Assembly (NCBI RefSeq): GCF_900102815.1
Contig: NZ_FNGF01000004.1
Span: forward strand, 496,001-560,000
DNA from: Glycomyces sambucus
GTDB lineage: Bacteria > Actinomycetota > Actinomycetes > Mycobacteriales > Micromonosporaceae
Direction of reading: 5' to 3'
Length of the DNA: 64,000 nt
Positions 20,883-29,631 of this stretch are shown here, one piece after another. Made by a program: the position numbers and the translations under genes. The notes below the pieces were generated by a model. That model worked only from the letters and a program-made list of their open reading frames with translations. It did not search any database and was not told the DNA's origin. The first letter of the stretch is position 1, and each line of letters opens with the position of its first letter.

Positions 20883-21608
20883 GTGGCAATGAGCACCCTG
20901 CGCATCGTCTGGCTCTACCCCGACCTCCTGTCCACGTACGGGGACCGGGGGAACCTCCTCGTGCTGGCCCACCGGGCGCGCGCCCGCGGCATCGACGTGG
21001 AGCCGATGCAGATCCGCAGCGACCAGCACATCCCGCACACCGCGGACATGTACCTCATCGGCGGCGGCGAGGACGGCCCGCAGGCCGTCGCGGCCGACCG
21101 GCTCCTCCAGGACGGCGCGCTCAGCCGCGCCGCCGAGGCCGGGAAGCCGATCCTCGCCATCTGCGCGGGCTACCAGCTCCTCGGCTCCTCGTTCTACGCG
21201 AACGGCCGCGCCTACGAGGGCCTGAACATCCTCGACCTGCGCTCGGACCGGGGCCCTTCGCGGGCCGTGGGCGAGATCGCCGGCGAGTCGCACCCGCAGC
21301 TGGGCATCGGCCCGATCACCGGGTTCGAGAACCACGGCGGGCGCACCCACCTCGGCGAGGCCGTGCAGCCCCTCGCGCGCGTCACGGCCGGCGTCGGCAA
21401 CGACGGCGCGACCGAGGGCGCCTGGGCGGGCCACGTCATCGGCACCTACATGCACGGCCCGGGCCTGGCCCGAAACCCCAGGCTCGCCGACCTGCTGCTG
21501 GCGTGGGCGGTCGGCGTCGACCCCTCGCAGCTCCCGCCGCTCGACGACACGTGGCCCGAGCGGCTGCGCTTCGAGCGGTTCCAGGCGCTCCAGACCGCGG
21601 GACAGTGA
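20883..21608 (+). CDS. gatD: Lipid II isoglutaminyl synthase, glutamine amidotransferase subunit GatD
   Basis: Class I (triad) glutaminase that hydrolyses glutamine and channels ammonia to MurT. 241 residues of the CobB/CobQ-like amidotransferase fold. The nucleophile Cys is in ILAICAGYQLLG, and the His is in GTYMHGPGLARNP. LIGGGEDGPQ is the usual N-terminal loop. GTG 20883 follows GAGAGAGAG; ATG 20889 is an alternative. It is co-transcribed with murT. Confidence 0.96.
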   Translation: MAMSTLRIVWLYPDLLSTYGDRGNLLVLAHRARARGIDVEPMQIRSDQHIPHTADMYLIGGGEDGPQAVAADRLLQDGALSRAAEAGKPILAICAGYQLLGSSFYANGRAYEGLNILDLRSDRGPSRAVGEIAGESHPQLGIGPITGFENHGGRTHLGEAVQPLARVTAGVGNDGATEGAWAGHVIGTYMHGPGLARNPRLADLLLAWAVGVDPSQLPPLDDTWPERLRFERFQALQTAGQ

Positions 21609-21618
21609 CCACCCCGCA

Positions 21619-21646
21619 CTGACATGTAGTCCACTCGCATTAGGCT
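21619..21646 (+). promoter_or_regulatory. Promoter of the GH42 gene
   Basis: CTGACA (21619-21624), 16-bp spacer, TAGGCT (21641-21646). Start of transcription near 21653, just before the inverted repeat at 21665-21691. Confidence 0.5.
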
Positions 21647-21664
21647 GGGCAAACCACCCGGAAC

Positions 21665-21691
21665 CAGTTAGTTTTGTCCTGCAACTAACTG
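21665..21691. promoter_or_regulatory. Inverted repeat in the GH42 leader, candidate operator
   Basis: Perfect 9-bp AT-rich arms CAGTTAGTT and AACTAACTG around a 9-nt centre, in a GC-rich background. It lies 25 bp upstream of the GH42 ATG and downstream of the predicted -10. The TTAGTT...AACTAA core recalls ROK-family (XylR-type) sugar operators. A weak terminator for gatD is an alternative reading, but a run of T is lacking. Confidence 0.5.
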
Positions 21692-21716
21692 ACCCCCTTT
21701 GCGCTGTGGAGGACCC

Positions 21717-23627
21717 ATGGACTGGCCCCGAGGTCTCGACGGCCTGTGCTACGGCGGCGACTACAACCCCGAGCAGTGGCCCGAGGAGGTCTGGGACGAC
21801 GACGTCCTCCTCATGCGCGAGGCCGGGGTCAACCTCGTCACCGTCGGCGTCTTCTCCTGGGCGCGGCTCGAACCGCGCGAAGGCGAGTACGACTTCGCAT
21901 GGCTCGACACCGTGCTCGGCAAGCTCCACGCCGGCGGCATCGCGGTCAACCTCGCCACCCCGACCGCCTCGCCCCCGCCGTGGTTCACCCTCGCGCACCC
22001 CGACGCGCTCAACGTACGCCCCGACGGCGTGCGCCAGGTCCACGGCTCGCGCGACACCTACGACGTCACCGCGCCCGCCTACCGCGAGGCGTCCCGGCGC
22101 ATCGCCGCCGCCCTCGCCGAGCGCTACGCCGGGCACCCCGCCCTCGCGATGTGGCACGTCCACAACGAGTACGGGTCGACGAGCTTCTCCGAGCACGCCG
22201 AGCGGGCCTTCCGCACCTGGCTGGAGGCGAAGTACGAGACGCTCGACGCCCTCAACACGGCCTGGTGGGGCTCGTTCTGGAGCCAGCACTACGGCGAGTG
22301 GGACCAGGTCCTCGCCCCGCGCGCCACCCAGTACCTCGCCAACCCCGCGCACGAGCTCGACTTCAAGCGCTTCACCTCCGACGCGATGCTCGACCACTAC
22401 AAGGAGCAGCGCGACCTCCTGCGCGAGGCCAACCCCGAGGTCCCCGTCACCACCAACCTCGTCTTCGGGCAGTGGGTCCCGGTCGACCCGTGGAAGTGGG
22501 CCGCGGAGGTCGACCTCGTCGCCTTCGACTCCTACCCCTCCGCGCCCGACGAGCGCGCCGAGCAGCAGAGCGCCTTCCACGCCGACTTGTCCCGGTCGTG
22601 GGCCGGAGGCGGCGACTGGCTCCTCATGGAGCAGGCCGCCGCGGCCGTCCACTCCAAGGACGGCGCCGTCGCCAAGACCCCTGGCCGCATGGCCCGGCAC
22701 TCGATGATCCACATCAGCCGCGGTTCCAAGGGCGCCATGTTCTTCCAGTGGCGCGCCGGGCGCGGCGGCGCCGAGCAGTGGCACTCCGCGCTGGTCCCCC
22801 ACGCGGGCAAGAACACCCGCATGTTCCGCGAGGTCGTGGAGTTCGGGAACACCCTCCCGGGGATCGCGCACACCACGGCCGAGCCGGTCGAAGCGGACGT
22901 GGCGATCCTGTGGAGCCCCGAGTCGTGGTGGGCGACCGCGGCGGCCCACCTGCCCGCGCCCGTCGACTACCTGGAGAACGCCGCCCAGATCCACCGGGTC
23001 CTGCGCGAACGCGGCGTCGTCGCCGACTTCGCCTCCCCCGAGGGCGACCTGTCGAAGTACGCCACGGTGATCGCGCCGACGACGTACGTCCTCAGCCGGG
23101 CCGCGGCCGAGAACCTGCGCTGGTTCACCGCCGGGGGCGGGCGCCTCGTCGCCTCCTACCTCACCGGCGCGGTGGACGAGCACTGCCAGGTCTGGCTCGA
23201 CGGGTACCTCGGCGGTCTCACCGACCTGTTCGGCGTCCGCGTCACCGAGCACCTGCCCCAGCCCGCCGGGGAGCGCCGCGCGCTGTGGAACTTCGGCGCC
23301 GCCGAGCGCTTCTGCGAGCTCGTGGAGCTGCGCGGCGCCCAGTGCGTCACCCAGTACGCCACCGGCGACCTCATCGAGGGCCAGCCCGCCGTCACCGTCA
23401 ACCCGTTCGGCGAGGGCGAGGCGTGGTACGTCTCGTGCAAGCTCGGCGACGACGCCTGGGACCGCCTCTTCGAGGAACTGGAGCTCACCGGCCCCGGCGG
23501 GCCCGGACTCGACGTGGTCGACCGCGGCGAATGGCGGTTCATCGTCAACCACACCGAGCAGGAGGCCCAGGTCGGGCACGTCATCGTCCCGGCCGGATCG
23601 TGGGCGGTCGACAAGCGGCCCCGATAA
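21717..23627 (+). CDS. GH42 beta-galactosidase
   Basis: Intracellular beta-galactosidase or galactosidase-type enzyme acting on galacto-oligosaccharides; 636 residues and no signal peptide. GH42 marks are LCYGGDYNPEQWPEEVW at the N-terminus, acid/base Glu in MWHVHNEYG, nucleophile Glu in WLLMEQAAAAV, then the trimerisation and C-terminal beta domains (about 390-636). The ATG at 21717 follows GGAGGA by 3 nt (21708-21713). A candidate operator in the leader implies sugar control. It is followed by a terminator, then an MFS transporter. Confidence 0.95.
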   Translation: MDWPRGLDGLCYGGDYNPEQWPEEVWDDDVLLMREAGVNLVTVGVFSWARLEPREGEYDFAWLDTVLGKLHAGGIAVNLATPTASPPPWFTLAHPDALNVRPDGVRQVHGSRDTYDVTAPAYREASRRIAAALAERYAGHPALAMWHVHNEYGSTSFSEHAERAFRTWLEAKYETLDALNTAWWGSFWSQHYGEWDQVLAPRATQYLANPAHELDFKRFTSDAMLDHYKEQRDLLREANPEVPVTTNLVFGQWVPVDPWKWAAEVDLVAFDSYPSAPDERAEQQSAFHADLSRSWAGGGDWLLMEQAAAAVHSKDGAVAKTPGRMARHSMIHISRGSKGAMFFQWRAGRGGAEQWHSALVPHAGKNTRMFREVVEFGNTLPGIAHTTAEPVEADVAILWSPESWWATAAAHLPAPVDYLENAAQIHRVLRERGVVADFASPEGDLSKYATVIAPTTYVLSRAAAENLRWFTAGGGRLVASYLTGAVDEHCQVWLDGYLGGLTDLFGVRVTEHLPQPAGERRALWNFGAAERFCELVELRGAQCVTQYATGDLIEGQPAVTVNPFGEGEAWYVSCKLGDDAWDRLFEELELTGPGGPGLDVVDRGEWRFIVNHTEQEAQVGHVIVPAGSWAVDKRPR

Positions 23628-23636
23628 GCCGGTTTC

Positions 23637-23660
23637 GGCCCGCCTCGACGGAGGCGGGCC
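23637..23660 (+). terminator. Terminator of the GH42 gene
   Basis: GGCCCGCCTC (23637-23646) pairs perfectly with GAGGCGGGCC (23651-23660), loop GACG, 9 bp after the stop. Confidence 0.75.
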
Positions 23661-23674
23661 ATACGCTCGCACCT

Positions 23675-25273
23675 ATGGGCGAGCGGGCGGGCGCGGCGGA
23701 CATGAGCCGCAAGGAGCTGTACACGCTCTTCGGCGCGCTCATGCTCACCATGCTCCTGGCGTCCCTCGACCAGACCATCGTCGGCACCGCCCTGCCCACG
23801 ATCGTCGGGGACCTCGACGGCATGGGCGACTACACGTGGGTCGTCACCGCGTACCTCATCGCGACCACCGCCTCGACGCCGCTGTACGGGAAGCTCTCGG
23901 ACCTGTACGGGCGGCGGCCGGTCATCCTCGTCGCGATCGTCATCTTCCTCGTCGCCTCGGCCCTGGCGGGCCTGTCGCAGAACATGCTCCAGCTCATCCT
24001 GTTCCGCGGCCTCCAGGGCCTCGGCGGCGGCGGCCTCATCTCGCTCGCGTTCACCGTCGTCTCCGACGTCGTCTCGCCCCGCGAGCGCGGCAAGTACCAG
24101 GGGTTCTTCGGCGCGGTCTTCGGCATCTCGTCGGTCGCCGGGCCCGTCCTCGGCGGCTGGCTCTCCGAAGTGGACTGGCGCTGGATCTTCTACATCAACC
24201 TGCCCCTGGGGCTCGCCGCGATGATCGCGGTCGACCAGGTGCTGCGCCGCCACCACTTCCCGACCCGGCCCCGCAGGATCGACTACCTGGGCGCGGCCTG
24301 CCTCGTCCCGGCCGTGGTGTGCCTGCTGCTGGCGGTGACGTGGGGCGGGGACGACTACGCGTGGGGCTCGGGGGTCATCATCGGCCTGTTCGCCGCCGCG
24401 GCGGTGCTGACGGCCGCGTTCATCCTCGTGGAGACCCGCGCGGAGGAGCCGATCCTGCCGCTGCGGATGTTCCGGCAGGGCACGTTCGCGCTCGCGAGCG
24501 TCATCGCGCTCATCTTCGGCGTCGGCATGTTCTCGGGGATCGTGTACATCCCGCTGTTCTTCCAGATGGTGCGCGGCTACTCCCCCACCGACTCCGGGCT
24601 CCTCATGATCCCGATGATGGCCGGCATGGTGCTCACGTCGGTGTCCTCGGGGTTCGTCATCTCGCGGGTGGGCCGGTACAAGTGGTTCCTGGTCGCCGGG
24701 TCGATCGTCATCACGGCCGGGCTGGCGCTGTTCACGCAGCTCCACGTCGACACGCCGCTGTGGACCAGCAGCCTGTTCCTGCTGGTCCTGGGCGTGGGCA
24801 TGGGCATGTTCATGCAGCCGCTGGTCCTCGCGATGCAGAACATCGTGCGGATCGAGGACCTCGGCGCGGGCACGAGCACGAACAACTTCGCCCGCTCGCT
24901 CGGCGGCGCGATCGGCACGGCCGTGCTCGGTGCGGTCATGACCTCGAAGCTGAACGACGAGCTCGCCGCGAACCTGCCGGGCGCGGTCGCGCAGCTCTCG
25001 CCGCAGGAGGCGTCCGGGTTCGGCGAGACCGACCTGTCGGCGGTCATGCAGTCCCCCACGGTGGTCGCCCACCTGCCCGAGCCGGTGCGGCTCGTCGTGC
25101 AGCAGGCGTTCACCGACGGCCTCGACCTGGTGTTCCTCGTGGCCGCGTGCATCGCGGCGGTGACGATCGTGCTGACGCTGTTCATGCCGAACCTGGTGCT
25201 GCGCGGATCGCAGCCGCCGATGGACGACCCGGACGCGAAGGCGTGCGAGGTCCGCGCCGAGACCGCCCCCTGA
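23675..25273 (+). CDS. MFS multidrug exporter, DHA2 (EmrB/QacA) family
   Basis: Proton-driven drug or toxicant exporter in the cytoplasmic membrane. 532 residues and about 14 hydrophobic segments, the DHA2 size. Motifs are SLDQTIVGTALPTI (motif D1), GKLSDLYGRRPVIL (motif A, loop 2-3) and GPVLGGWLSEVDWRWIFYINLP (antiporter motif C region, positions about 145-165). The start is ATG 23675 or ATG 23702; neither has a strong SD, and the terminator hairpin of the upstream gene is only 14 bp away. The substrate is unknown and no regulator is adjacent. Confidence 0.92.
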   Translation: MGERAGAADMSRKELYTLFGALMLTMLLASLDQTIVGTALPTIVGDLDGMGDYTWVVTAYLIATTASTPLYGKLSDLYGRRPVILVAIVIFLVASALAGLSQNMLQLILFRGLQGLGGGGLISLAFTVVSDVVSPRERGKYQGFFGAVFGISSVAGPVLGGWLSEVDWRWIFYINLPLGLAAMIAVDQVLRRHHFPTRPRRIDYLGAACLVPAVVCLLLAVTWGGDDYAWGSGVIIGLFAAAAVLTAAFILVETRAEEPILPLRMFRQGTFALASVIALIFGVGMFSGIVYIPLFFQMVRGYSPTDSGLLMIPMMAGMVLTSVSSGFVISRVGRYKWFLVAGSIVITAGLALFTQLHVDTPLWTSSLFLLVLGVGMGMFMQPLVLAMQNIVRIEDLGAGTSTNNFARSLGGAIGTAVLGAVMTSKLNDELAANLPGAVAQLSPQEASGFGETDLSAVMQSPTVVAHLPEPVRLVVQQAFTDGLDLVFLVAACIAAVTIVLTLFMPNLVLRGSQPPMDDPDAKACEVRAETAP

Positions 25274-25318
25274 CGCCCCGCCCGAATGTCTCTACCGGAC
25301 CGTACGAAGGAGTCATCC

Positions 25319-25936
25319 ATGGAAGTCCTGATCGTGGGCTCGGGCAACATGGCCCGCGGCATCGGCCTGCGGCTCGTGCGCGGCGGCCACCGCGTCCGCA
25401 TCGCCGACCGCGAGCCCGACAAGGCCGCGGACCTGGCCGCCGAACTCGGCGACGGTGCGGCGGGCGAGCCGCTGAACAACGCCGCCGGGGCCGAGGTGGT
25501 CGTGCTGGCCACGCCCTACGAGGGGAGCAAGCAGGTCGCGGAGATGTGGGCGGGCGACCTCGCCGGCAAGACCGTGGTCGACATCTGCAACCCGGTCGAC
25601 TTCGACACCTTCGACGGCCTCGTGACGCCCGCGGGGAAATCCGCGGCGGAGGAGATCGCCGCGGCCGCGCCGGGCGCGCGGGTCGTCAAGGCGTTCAACA
25701 CCACGTTCGCCTCCCGGCTCGCGAACTCCGGGCCCCTCGACGTCTTCATCGCCGGGGACGACCCCGAGGCGAAGCGGACCCTCAGCGGCCTGTGCCTCGA
25801 CGCCGACCTGCGCCCGATCGACGTCGGCGGCCTCAAGCACGCCGCCGCGCTGGAGTCGTTCCAGCTCCTGCACATGAAGGTCCAGGACCAGATCCAGGGC
25901 AACTGGTCGACGGAGCTGGCGCTCAAGTCCGCTTGA
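25319..25936 (+). CDS. NADPH-dependent F420 reductase-like NAD(P)-binding protein
   Basis: 205 residues. The N-terminal Rossmann motif is VLIVGSGNMARGIGLRLVRGG, with a basic patch (ADREPDK) after beta-2, as in NADP-binding proteins. VVLATPYEG, VVDICNPVDFDTF and VVKAFNTTFAS match the F420H2:NADP oxidoreductase (Fno)-like family. Such proteins move hydride between F420 and NADP, or are uncharacterised relatives; the F420 role here is inferred. The ATG at 25319 has GAAGGAG 6 nt upstream. It is a monocistronic gene closed by a terminator. Confidence 0.88.
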   Translation: MEVLIVGSGNMARGIGLRLVRGGHRVRIADREPDKAADLAAELGDGAAGEPLNNAAGAEVVVLATPYEGSKQVAEMWAGDLAGKTVVDICNPVDFDTFDGLVTPAGKSAAEEIAAAAPGARVVKAFNTTFASRLANSGPLDVFIAGDDPEAKRTLSGLCLDADLRPIDVGGLKHAAALESFQLLHMKVQDQIQGNWSTELALKSA

Positions 25937-25945
25937 GCGCCGCGG

Positions 25946-25976
25946 AGGCCGCCCCGGGCATCGGCCGGGGCGGCCT
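25946..25976 (+). terminator. Terminator after the F420 reductase-like gene
   Basis: Twelve-bp perfect stem AGGCCGCCCCGG (25946-25957) with CCGGGGCGGCCT (25965-25976), 9 bp after the stop. Confidence 0.8.
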
Positions 25977-26031
25977 TCGCGTGCCGGGATGCAAGGCGCC
26001 GAGATGCGAGGGCGCCGGGCACAATGGGGCG

Positions 26032-26721
26032 ATGCGCACCATCGGACTGATCGGCGGGATGTCCTGGGAGTCCTCGGCCGAGTACTACCGGCTCGTCAAC
26101 GAGGACGTCAGGACCCGCCTGGGCGGACAGCACAACGCGAAGAGCCTCATGGCCACCGTGGACTTCGGCGAGATCGAGGCGATGCAGCGCGCCAGGGACT
26201 GGGACGGCGCGGGCAAGGCCCTCGCCGAGGCGGCCGTCGGCCTCGAACGCGGCGGCGCCGACCTCATCGGCCTGTGCACCAACACGATGCACCTGGTCGC
26301 CGACCGGATCGAGGCGGCGGTCCGGGTCCCGTTCGTGCACCTCGTGGACGCCACGGCCGACGCGATCCGCGCCGCGGGACTCACCCGGGTCGGCCTGCTC
26401 GCCACCCGGTTCACGATGGAGATGGGCTTCTACGCCGAGCGCATGGCGACGCACGGCATCGAGGTCGCGGTGCCGGACGCCGCGGACCGCACGGTGGTGC
26501 ACGACGTGATCTACGAGGAGCTGACCCTCGGCGTCGTCCGGGACGGGTCCCGCGACGCCTACCGCCGCATCATGGCCGGCCTGGCGGCCGAGGGCTGCGA
26601 GGGCATGGTCTACGGCTGCACCGAGATCACCCTCCTGGTCGACGGGTCCGACAGCCCGGTCCCGGTCTTCGACTCCACCCGCCTCCACGCGAAGCGCCTG
26701 GTCGACCTCGCCCTGGACTGA
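26032..26721 (+). CDS. Aspartate/glutamate racemase family protein
   Basis: 229-residue member of the PLP-independent amino-acid racemase family (YgeA/aspartate racemase type). It opens RTIGLIGGMSWESSAEYYRLVN, typical of the family. The two catalytic cysteines are in IGLCTNTMH and VYGCTEITLL. It may make D-amino acids for the wall or broad-specificity racemates; the substrate is not readable. The ATG at 26032 gives the canonical start, with only a weak GGGG upstream. The preceding 55 bp hold a terminator, so it is probably its own unit. Confidence 0.9.
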   Translation: MRTIGLIGGMSWESSAEYYRLVNEDVRTRLGGQHNAKSLMATVDFGEIEAMQRARDWDGAGKALAEAAVGLERGGADLIGLCTNTMHLVADRIEAAVRVPFVHLVDATADAIRAAGLTRVGLLATRFTMEMGFYAERMATHGIEVAVPDAADRTVVHDVIYEELTLGVVRDGSRDAYRRIMAGLAAEGCEGMVYGCTEITLLVDGSDSPVPVFDSTRLHAKRLVDLALD

Positions 26722-26808
26722 CCTACAGGGTCGAGTCGACCACGAAGTCGCGCCCGAGTCCGAGCAGGACGGCGTCGGCGGCGGGTGCGGGCGTTCAGTG
26801 CAGGCGGC

Positions 26809-27519
26809 TCAGGCGATGAGGATGCGGAAGCCGATGGCGCGGTAGGCGGTCTCGGTGAGGAGGTGCTGCTTGGGTTCGGCGATGTCGCCGAAGTGGACCG
26901 CGGGCCTGAGGCGCGCGAGGCGCGGGTCTTCGAGGATGCCGTCGACCACGCCGCCGGTGACGAGGGCGTCGAATTCGGCATTGCCGAGGACGCTGAACAC
27001 GGCGTCTTTGGCGCGCTTCTCGGCGGCGTGGGCCTGGCCCTCGCGGCGGCGCGCGAAGCGCTGCTGGGACTGGCCGCCGGCCTTGGTCTTGCCCTGGACG
27101 TACGCGGTGTCGGTCTTCGAGGCGGTGATCCGGCCGTCCCGCAGGATGCCGACCGAGTACGCGCCCTTGCGGGCGAGGAGCACCGCGATGACGCGGGGTT
27201 CGAGGGCGTAGTCGCGCAGGTGCTCGGCTGCCCGCCGCGGGTCGTCGTCGAGGAGCCATCCGGCGGGCAGGCCGCCGGCCAGTGTCCAGCGGACCTGCGC
27301 CGTCTGGCGCCCGGGTCCGCGATCACCGGCCGGCGTGCCGCCGTTCAGTGAGCCGCTGTTCGATGAACCGTTCGACTCGATCGTCCACGCGTCGCCCTCG
27401 GCGTGGTGGGCGGCGATGCCGCCGTTGCGCGCCGCGAAGTTCGCCACCCACTTGGGCAGGCGCTCGGGCTCGACCTCGACGTTCGCGCCGCCGCCCGCGG
27501 CGGGGCGGATCCTGACCAT
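26809..27519 (-). CDS. acVLRF1-family peptidyl-tRNA hydrolase (VLRF1/eRF1-like)
   Basis: 236 residues. It resembles the actinobacterial Vms1-like release-factor group (acVLRF1), which cleaves peptidyl-tRNA on stalled or split ribosomes in the manner of eRF1. The key block is YVQGKTKAGGQSQQRFARRR (about 141-160), with a GGQ tripeptide at 148-150 and a basic helix after it. The C-terminal half ends in HFGDIAEPKQHLLTETAYRAIGFRI. A Ser/Asn/Gly-rich insert lies at about 50-62. It starts 39 bp downstream of the sufT stop on the same strand, so read-through from the SUF operon is possible. The plus-strand neighbour is convergent. Confidence 0.85.
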   Translation of the reverse strand: MVRIRPAAGGGANVEVEPERLPKWVANFAARNGGIAAHHAEGDAWTIESNGSSNSGSLNGGTPAGDRGPGRQTAQVRWTLAGGLPAGWLLDDDPRRAAEHLRDYALEPRVIAVLLARKGAYSVGILRDGRITASKTDTAYVQGKTKAGGQSQQRFARRREGQAHAAEKRAKDAVFSVLGNAEFDALVTGGVVDGILEDPRLARLRPAVHFGDIAEPKQHLLTETAYRAIGFRILIA

Positions 27520-27547
27520 CTAGACGTTCCTGTGCTTCACCCTTCAA

Positions 27548-27564
27548 GTCTGACTTCGTCAGAC
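27548..27564 (-). terminator. Small hairpin at the sufT stop
   Basis: GTCTGAC (27548-27554) and GTCAGAC (27558-27564) with a 3-nt loop overlap the sufT stop codon. The stem is short, so it may be a weak terminator or attenuator between sufT and the acVLRF1 gene. Confidence 0.35.
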
Positions 27565-27897
27565 ATTGAAGCCCAGTGCCCGGAGCTGGTCGCGGCCGTC
27601 GTCGGTGATCTTGTCGGGGCCCCACGGCGGGATCCACACCCAGTTGATCTTGAGGTCGGCCGCGAGGCCGCCCTCGGCGCCGGAGCACAGGGCCGAGCGG
27701 GACTGGTCCTCGATGACGTCGGTCAGCGGGCAGGCCGCCGAGGTCAGGGTCATGTCGAGGGTGACCACGTTCGTCTCGTCGACGTGGACGCCGTAGATCA
27801 GGCCCAGGTCGACGACGTTGATGCCCAGCTCGGGGTCGACGACGTCTTTCATGGCCTCGAGGACGTCGTCCTCCTTGGCCTTCACGGTGTCGGTCAT
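27559..27897 (-). CDS. sufT: SufT-type Fe-S assembly protein (DUF59/MIP18)
   Basis: 112-residue MIP18-family protein that helps mature Fe-S proteins. Family marks are DVLEAMKDVVDPELGINVVDLGLIYG, MTLTSAACPLTDVIEDQ (conserved Cys) and the late WIPPWGPDKI. The ATG overlaps the sufU stop (ATGA) and follows GGAAGGA. Last clear gene of the SUF operon. Confidence 0.93.
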   Translation of the reverse strand: MTDTVKAKEDDVLEAMKDVVDPELGINVVDLGLIYGVHVDETNVVTLDMTLTSAACPLTDVIEDQSRSALCSGAEGGLAADLKINWVWIPPWGPDKITDDGRDQLRALGFNV

Positions 27898-28349
27898 GCG
27901 TCGGTCCTTCCGGAGGTCGCTTCGGCGCGGACCAGGGCGTCCTTGAACGCCATCCAGCCCAGGAGCGCGCACTTGACGCGCATGGGGTACTTCGAGACGC
28001 CGGCGAACGCGACCGCGTCCTCCAGGGTCTCCTCGTCGCCCTCGCCCTGGCCCTTGGAGTTCATGAGTTCGGTGAACTCGGCCAGACGGGCCAGCGCGTC
28101 GTCGACCGTGGAGCCGTTGACCAGCTCGTAGAGGACGGAGGCGGACGCCTTGGAGATCGAGCAGCCGACGTTCTCGTAGGAGACGTCGGCGATCTTGTCC
28201 CCGTCGACGTGCACCCGGAGGGTGATCTCGTCGCCGCAGGTCGGGTTGACCTGGTGCGACTCCCCCTCGTAGGGCTCGCGCAGGCCGGCGCCGCGGGGGC
28301 GCTTGTAGTGGTCCAGGATGACTTCCTGGTAGAGCTCGTCGAGATTCAT
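27894..28349 (-). CDS. sufU: Fe-S scaffold/sulfur-relay protein SufU
   Basis: 151-residue IscU-like protein. In Gram-positives SufU takes the persulfide from SufS using a zinc site. Ligands are visible: Cys in NPTCGDEI, Cys in VGCSISKASASV and Cys in MRVKCALLGW. The insertion GQGEGDEETLED between the second and third is typical of SufU rather than IscU. The start overlaps the sufS stop by one nt (TGATG). Confidence 0.95.
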   Translation of the reverse strand: MNLDELYQEVILDHYKRPRGAGLREPYEGESHQVNPTCGDEITLRVHVDGDKIADVSYENVGCSISKASASVLYELVNGSTVDDALARLAEFTELMNSKGQGEGDEETLEDAVAFAGVSKYPMRVKCALLGWMAFKDALVRAEATSGRTDA

Positions 28350-29617
28350 CAGGAGAACACCTTTCGCACCCTGCCCAACGCCTCCACGAGCCGGTCTATT
28401 TCCTCGTGCGTGTTGTACACGTACGCGGAGGCGCGGGTCGTGGCGTTGACGCCGAAGCGGTCGCAGGTGGGCTTGGCGCAGTGGTGGCCGACGCGGACGG
28501 CGACCGCCTCGGCGTCGAGGACCTGGCCGACGTCGTGCGGGTGCACGCCCTCGAGGGTGAAGGAGACGGTGGCGCTGCGCCCGATCGGGACGCGGGGGCC
28601 GATGACGGTGAGCCCGTCGACGGTCTCCAGCCGCTCGAGCATGTACCCGGCGAGCTCCTTCTCGTGGGCGCGCACGTTCTCCATGCCGAGCGAGTCGAGG
28701 TAGTCGACGGCGGCGGCGAGGCCGACGGCCTCGGCGATCGGCGGCGTGCCGGCCTCGAACTTGGCCGGCGCCTCGGCGAAGGTCGTCTGCTCCATGGTGA
28801 CGGTCTTGATCATGGAGCCGCCCGTGAGGAACGGCGGCATGGCGTCGAGCAGGTCCGCTTTCGCCCACAGGACGCCGATGCCGGTGGGCCCGAGCATCTT
28901 GTGGCCGGTGAAGGCGATGAAGTCGACGCCGAGTTCAGCGACGTTCACGGGAATATGCGGGACGGACTGGGAGGCGTCGAGGCCGACCAGTGCGCCCACT
29001 TCTCGGGCGCGCGCGGTGATCTGCGAGGTCGGGTTGACCGTGCCGAGCAGGTTCGCGACGTGCGTGAACGAGACCAGCTTGGTCCGCTCGGTGATGACCT
29101 CGGGGACCGACTCGAGGTCGAGCCGGCCGTGGTCGGTGATGCCGATCCACTTCAGGACCGCACCCGTGCGCCGGGCGAGCTGCTGCCACGGGATGAGGTT
29201 GGCGTGGTGCTCCATCTCGGTCACGACGATCTCGTCGCCGGGCGCCAGGCGCAGTCGCGGGTCGGCGTGCGGGTCGAGCGCGGCATTCTGGAACGCGTAC
29301 GCGAGCAGGTTGATCGCCTCGGTGGAGTTCTTGGTGAACACCACCTCGTCGGCGCTCGGGGCGCCGATGAAGGCGGCGACCCGGGCGCGGGCGCCCTCGT
29401 ACGCCTCGGTGGCCTCGGCCCCGAGGGTGTGCACCGAGCGCGAGATGTTCGCGTTCGAGTGCTCGGTGAAGCGGCGCATGGCCTCGACGACCTGGACGGG
29501 CTTCTGCGAGGTCGCAGCGGAGTCCAGGTAGGCGACCGGCCGGTCCCCGATCATGCGTTTGAGGATCGGGAAGTCGGCGCGGACGGCCTCGACGTCGAGC
29601 TTGGTGACAGCCTCCAC
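28349..29617 (-). CDS. sufS: Cysteine desulfurase SufS
   Basis: PLP enzyme that takes sulfur from cysteine for cluster building. 422 residues, group II. The PLP lysine is in FIAFTGHKMLGPTGIGVL, and the active-site Cys is in VRVGHHCAKPTCDRF. SNANISRSVHTLG and NLIPWQQLARRTGA are conserved. GTG 29617 has AGGAGGA 5 nt upstream. It sits between sufC and sufU in the operon. Confidence 0.97.
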   Translation of the reverse strand: MEAVTKLDVEAVRADFPILKRMIGDRPVAYLDSAATSQKPVQVVEAMRRFTEHSNANISRSVHTLGAEATEAYEGARARVAAFIGAPSADEVVFTKNSTEAINLLAYAFQNAALDPHADPRLRLAPGDEIVVTEMEHHANLIPWQQLARRTGAVLKWIGITDHGRLDLESVPEVITERTKLVSFTHVANLLGTVNPTSQITARAREVGALVGLDASQSVPHIPVNVAELGVDFIAFTGHKMLGPTGIGVLWAKADLLDAMPPFLTGGSMIKTVTMEQTTFAEAPAKFEAGTPPIAEAVGLAAAVDYLDSLGMENVRAHEKELAGYMLERLETVDGLTVIGPRVPIGRSATVSFTLEGVHPHDVGQVLDAEAVAVRVGHHCAKPTCDRFGVNATTRASAYVYNTHEEIDRLVEALGRVRKVFS

Positions 29618-29631
29618 GGGCTCCTCCTGGT

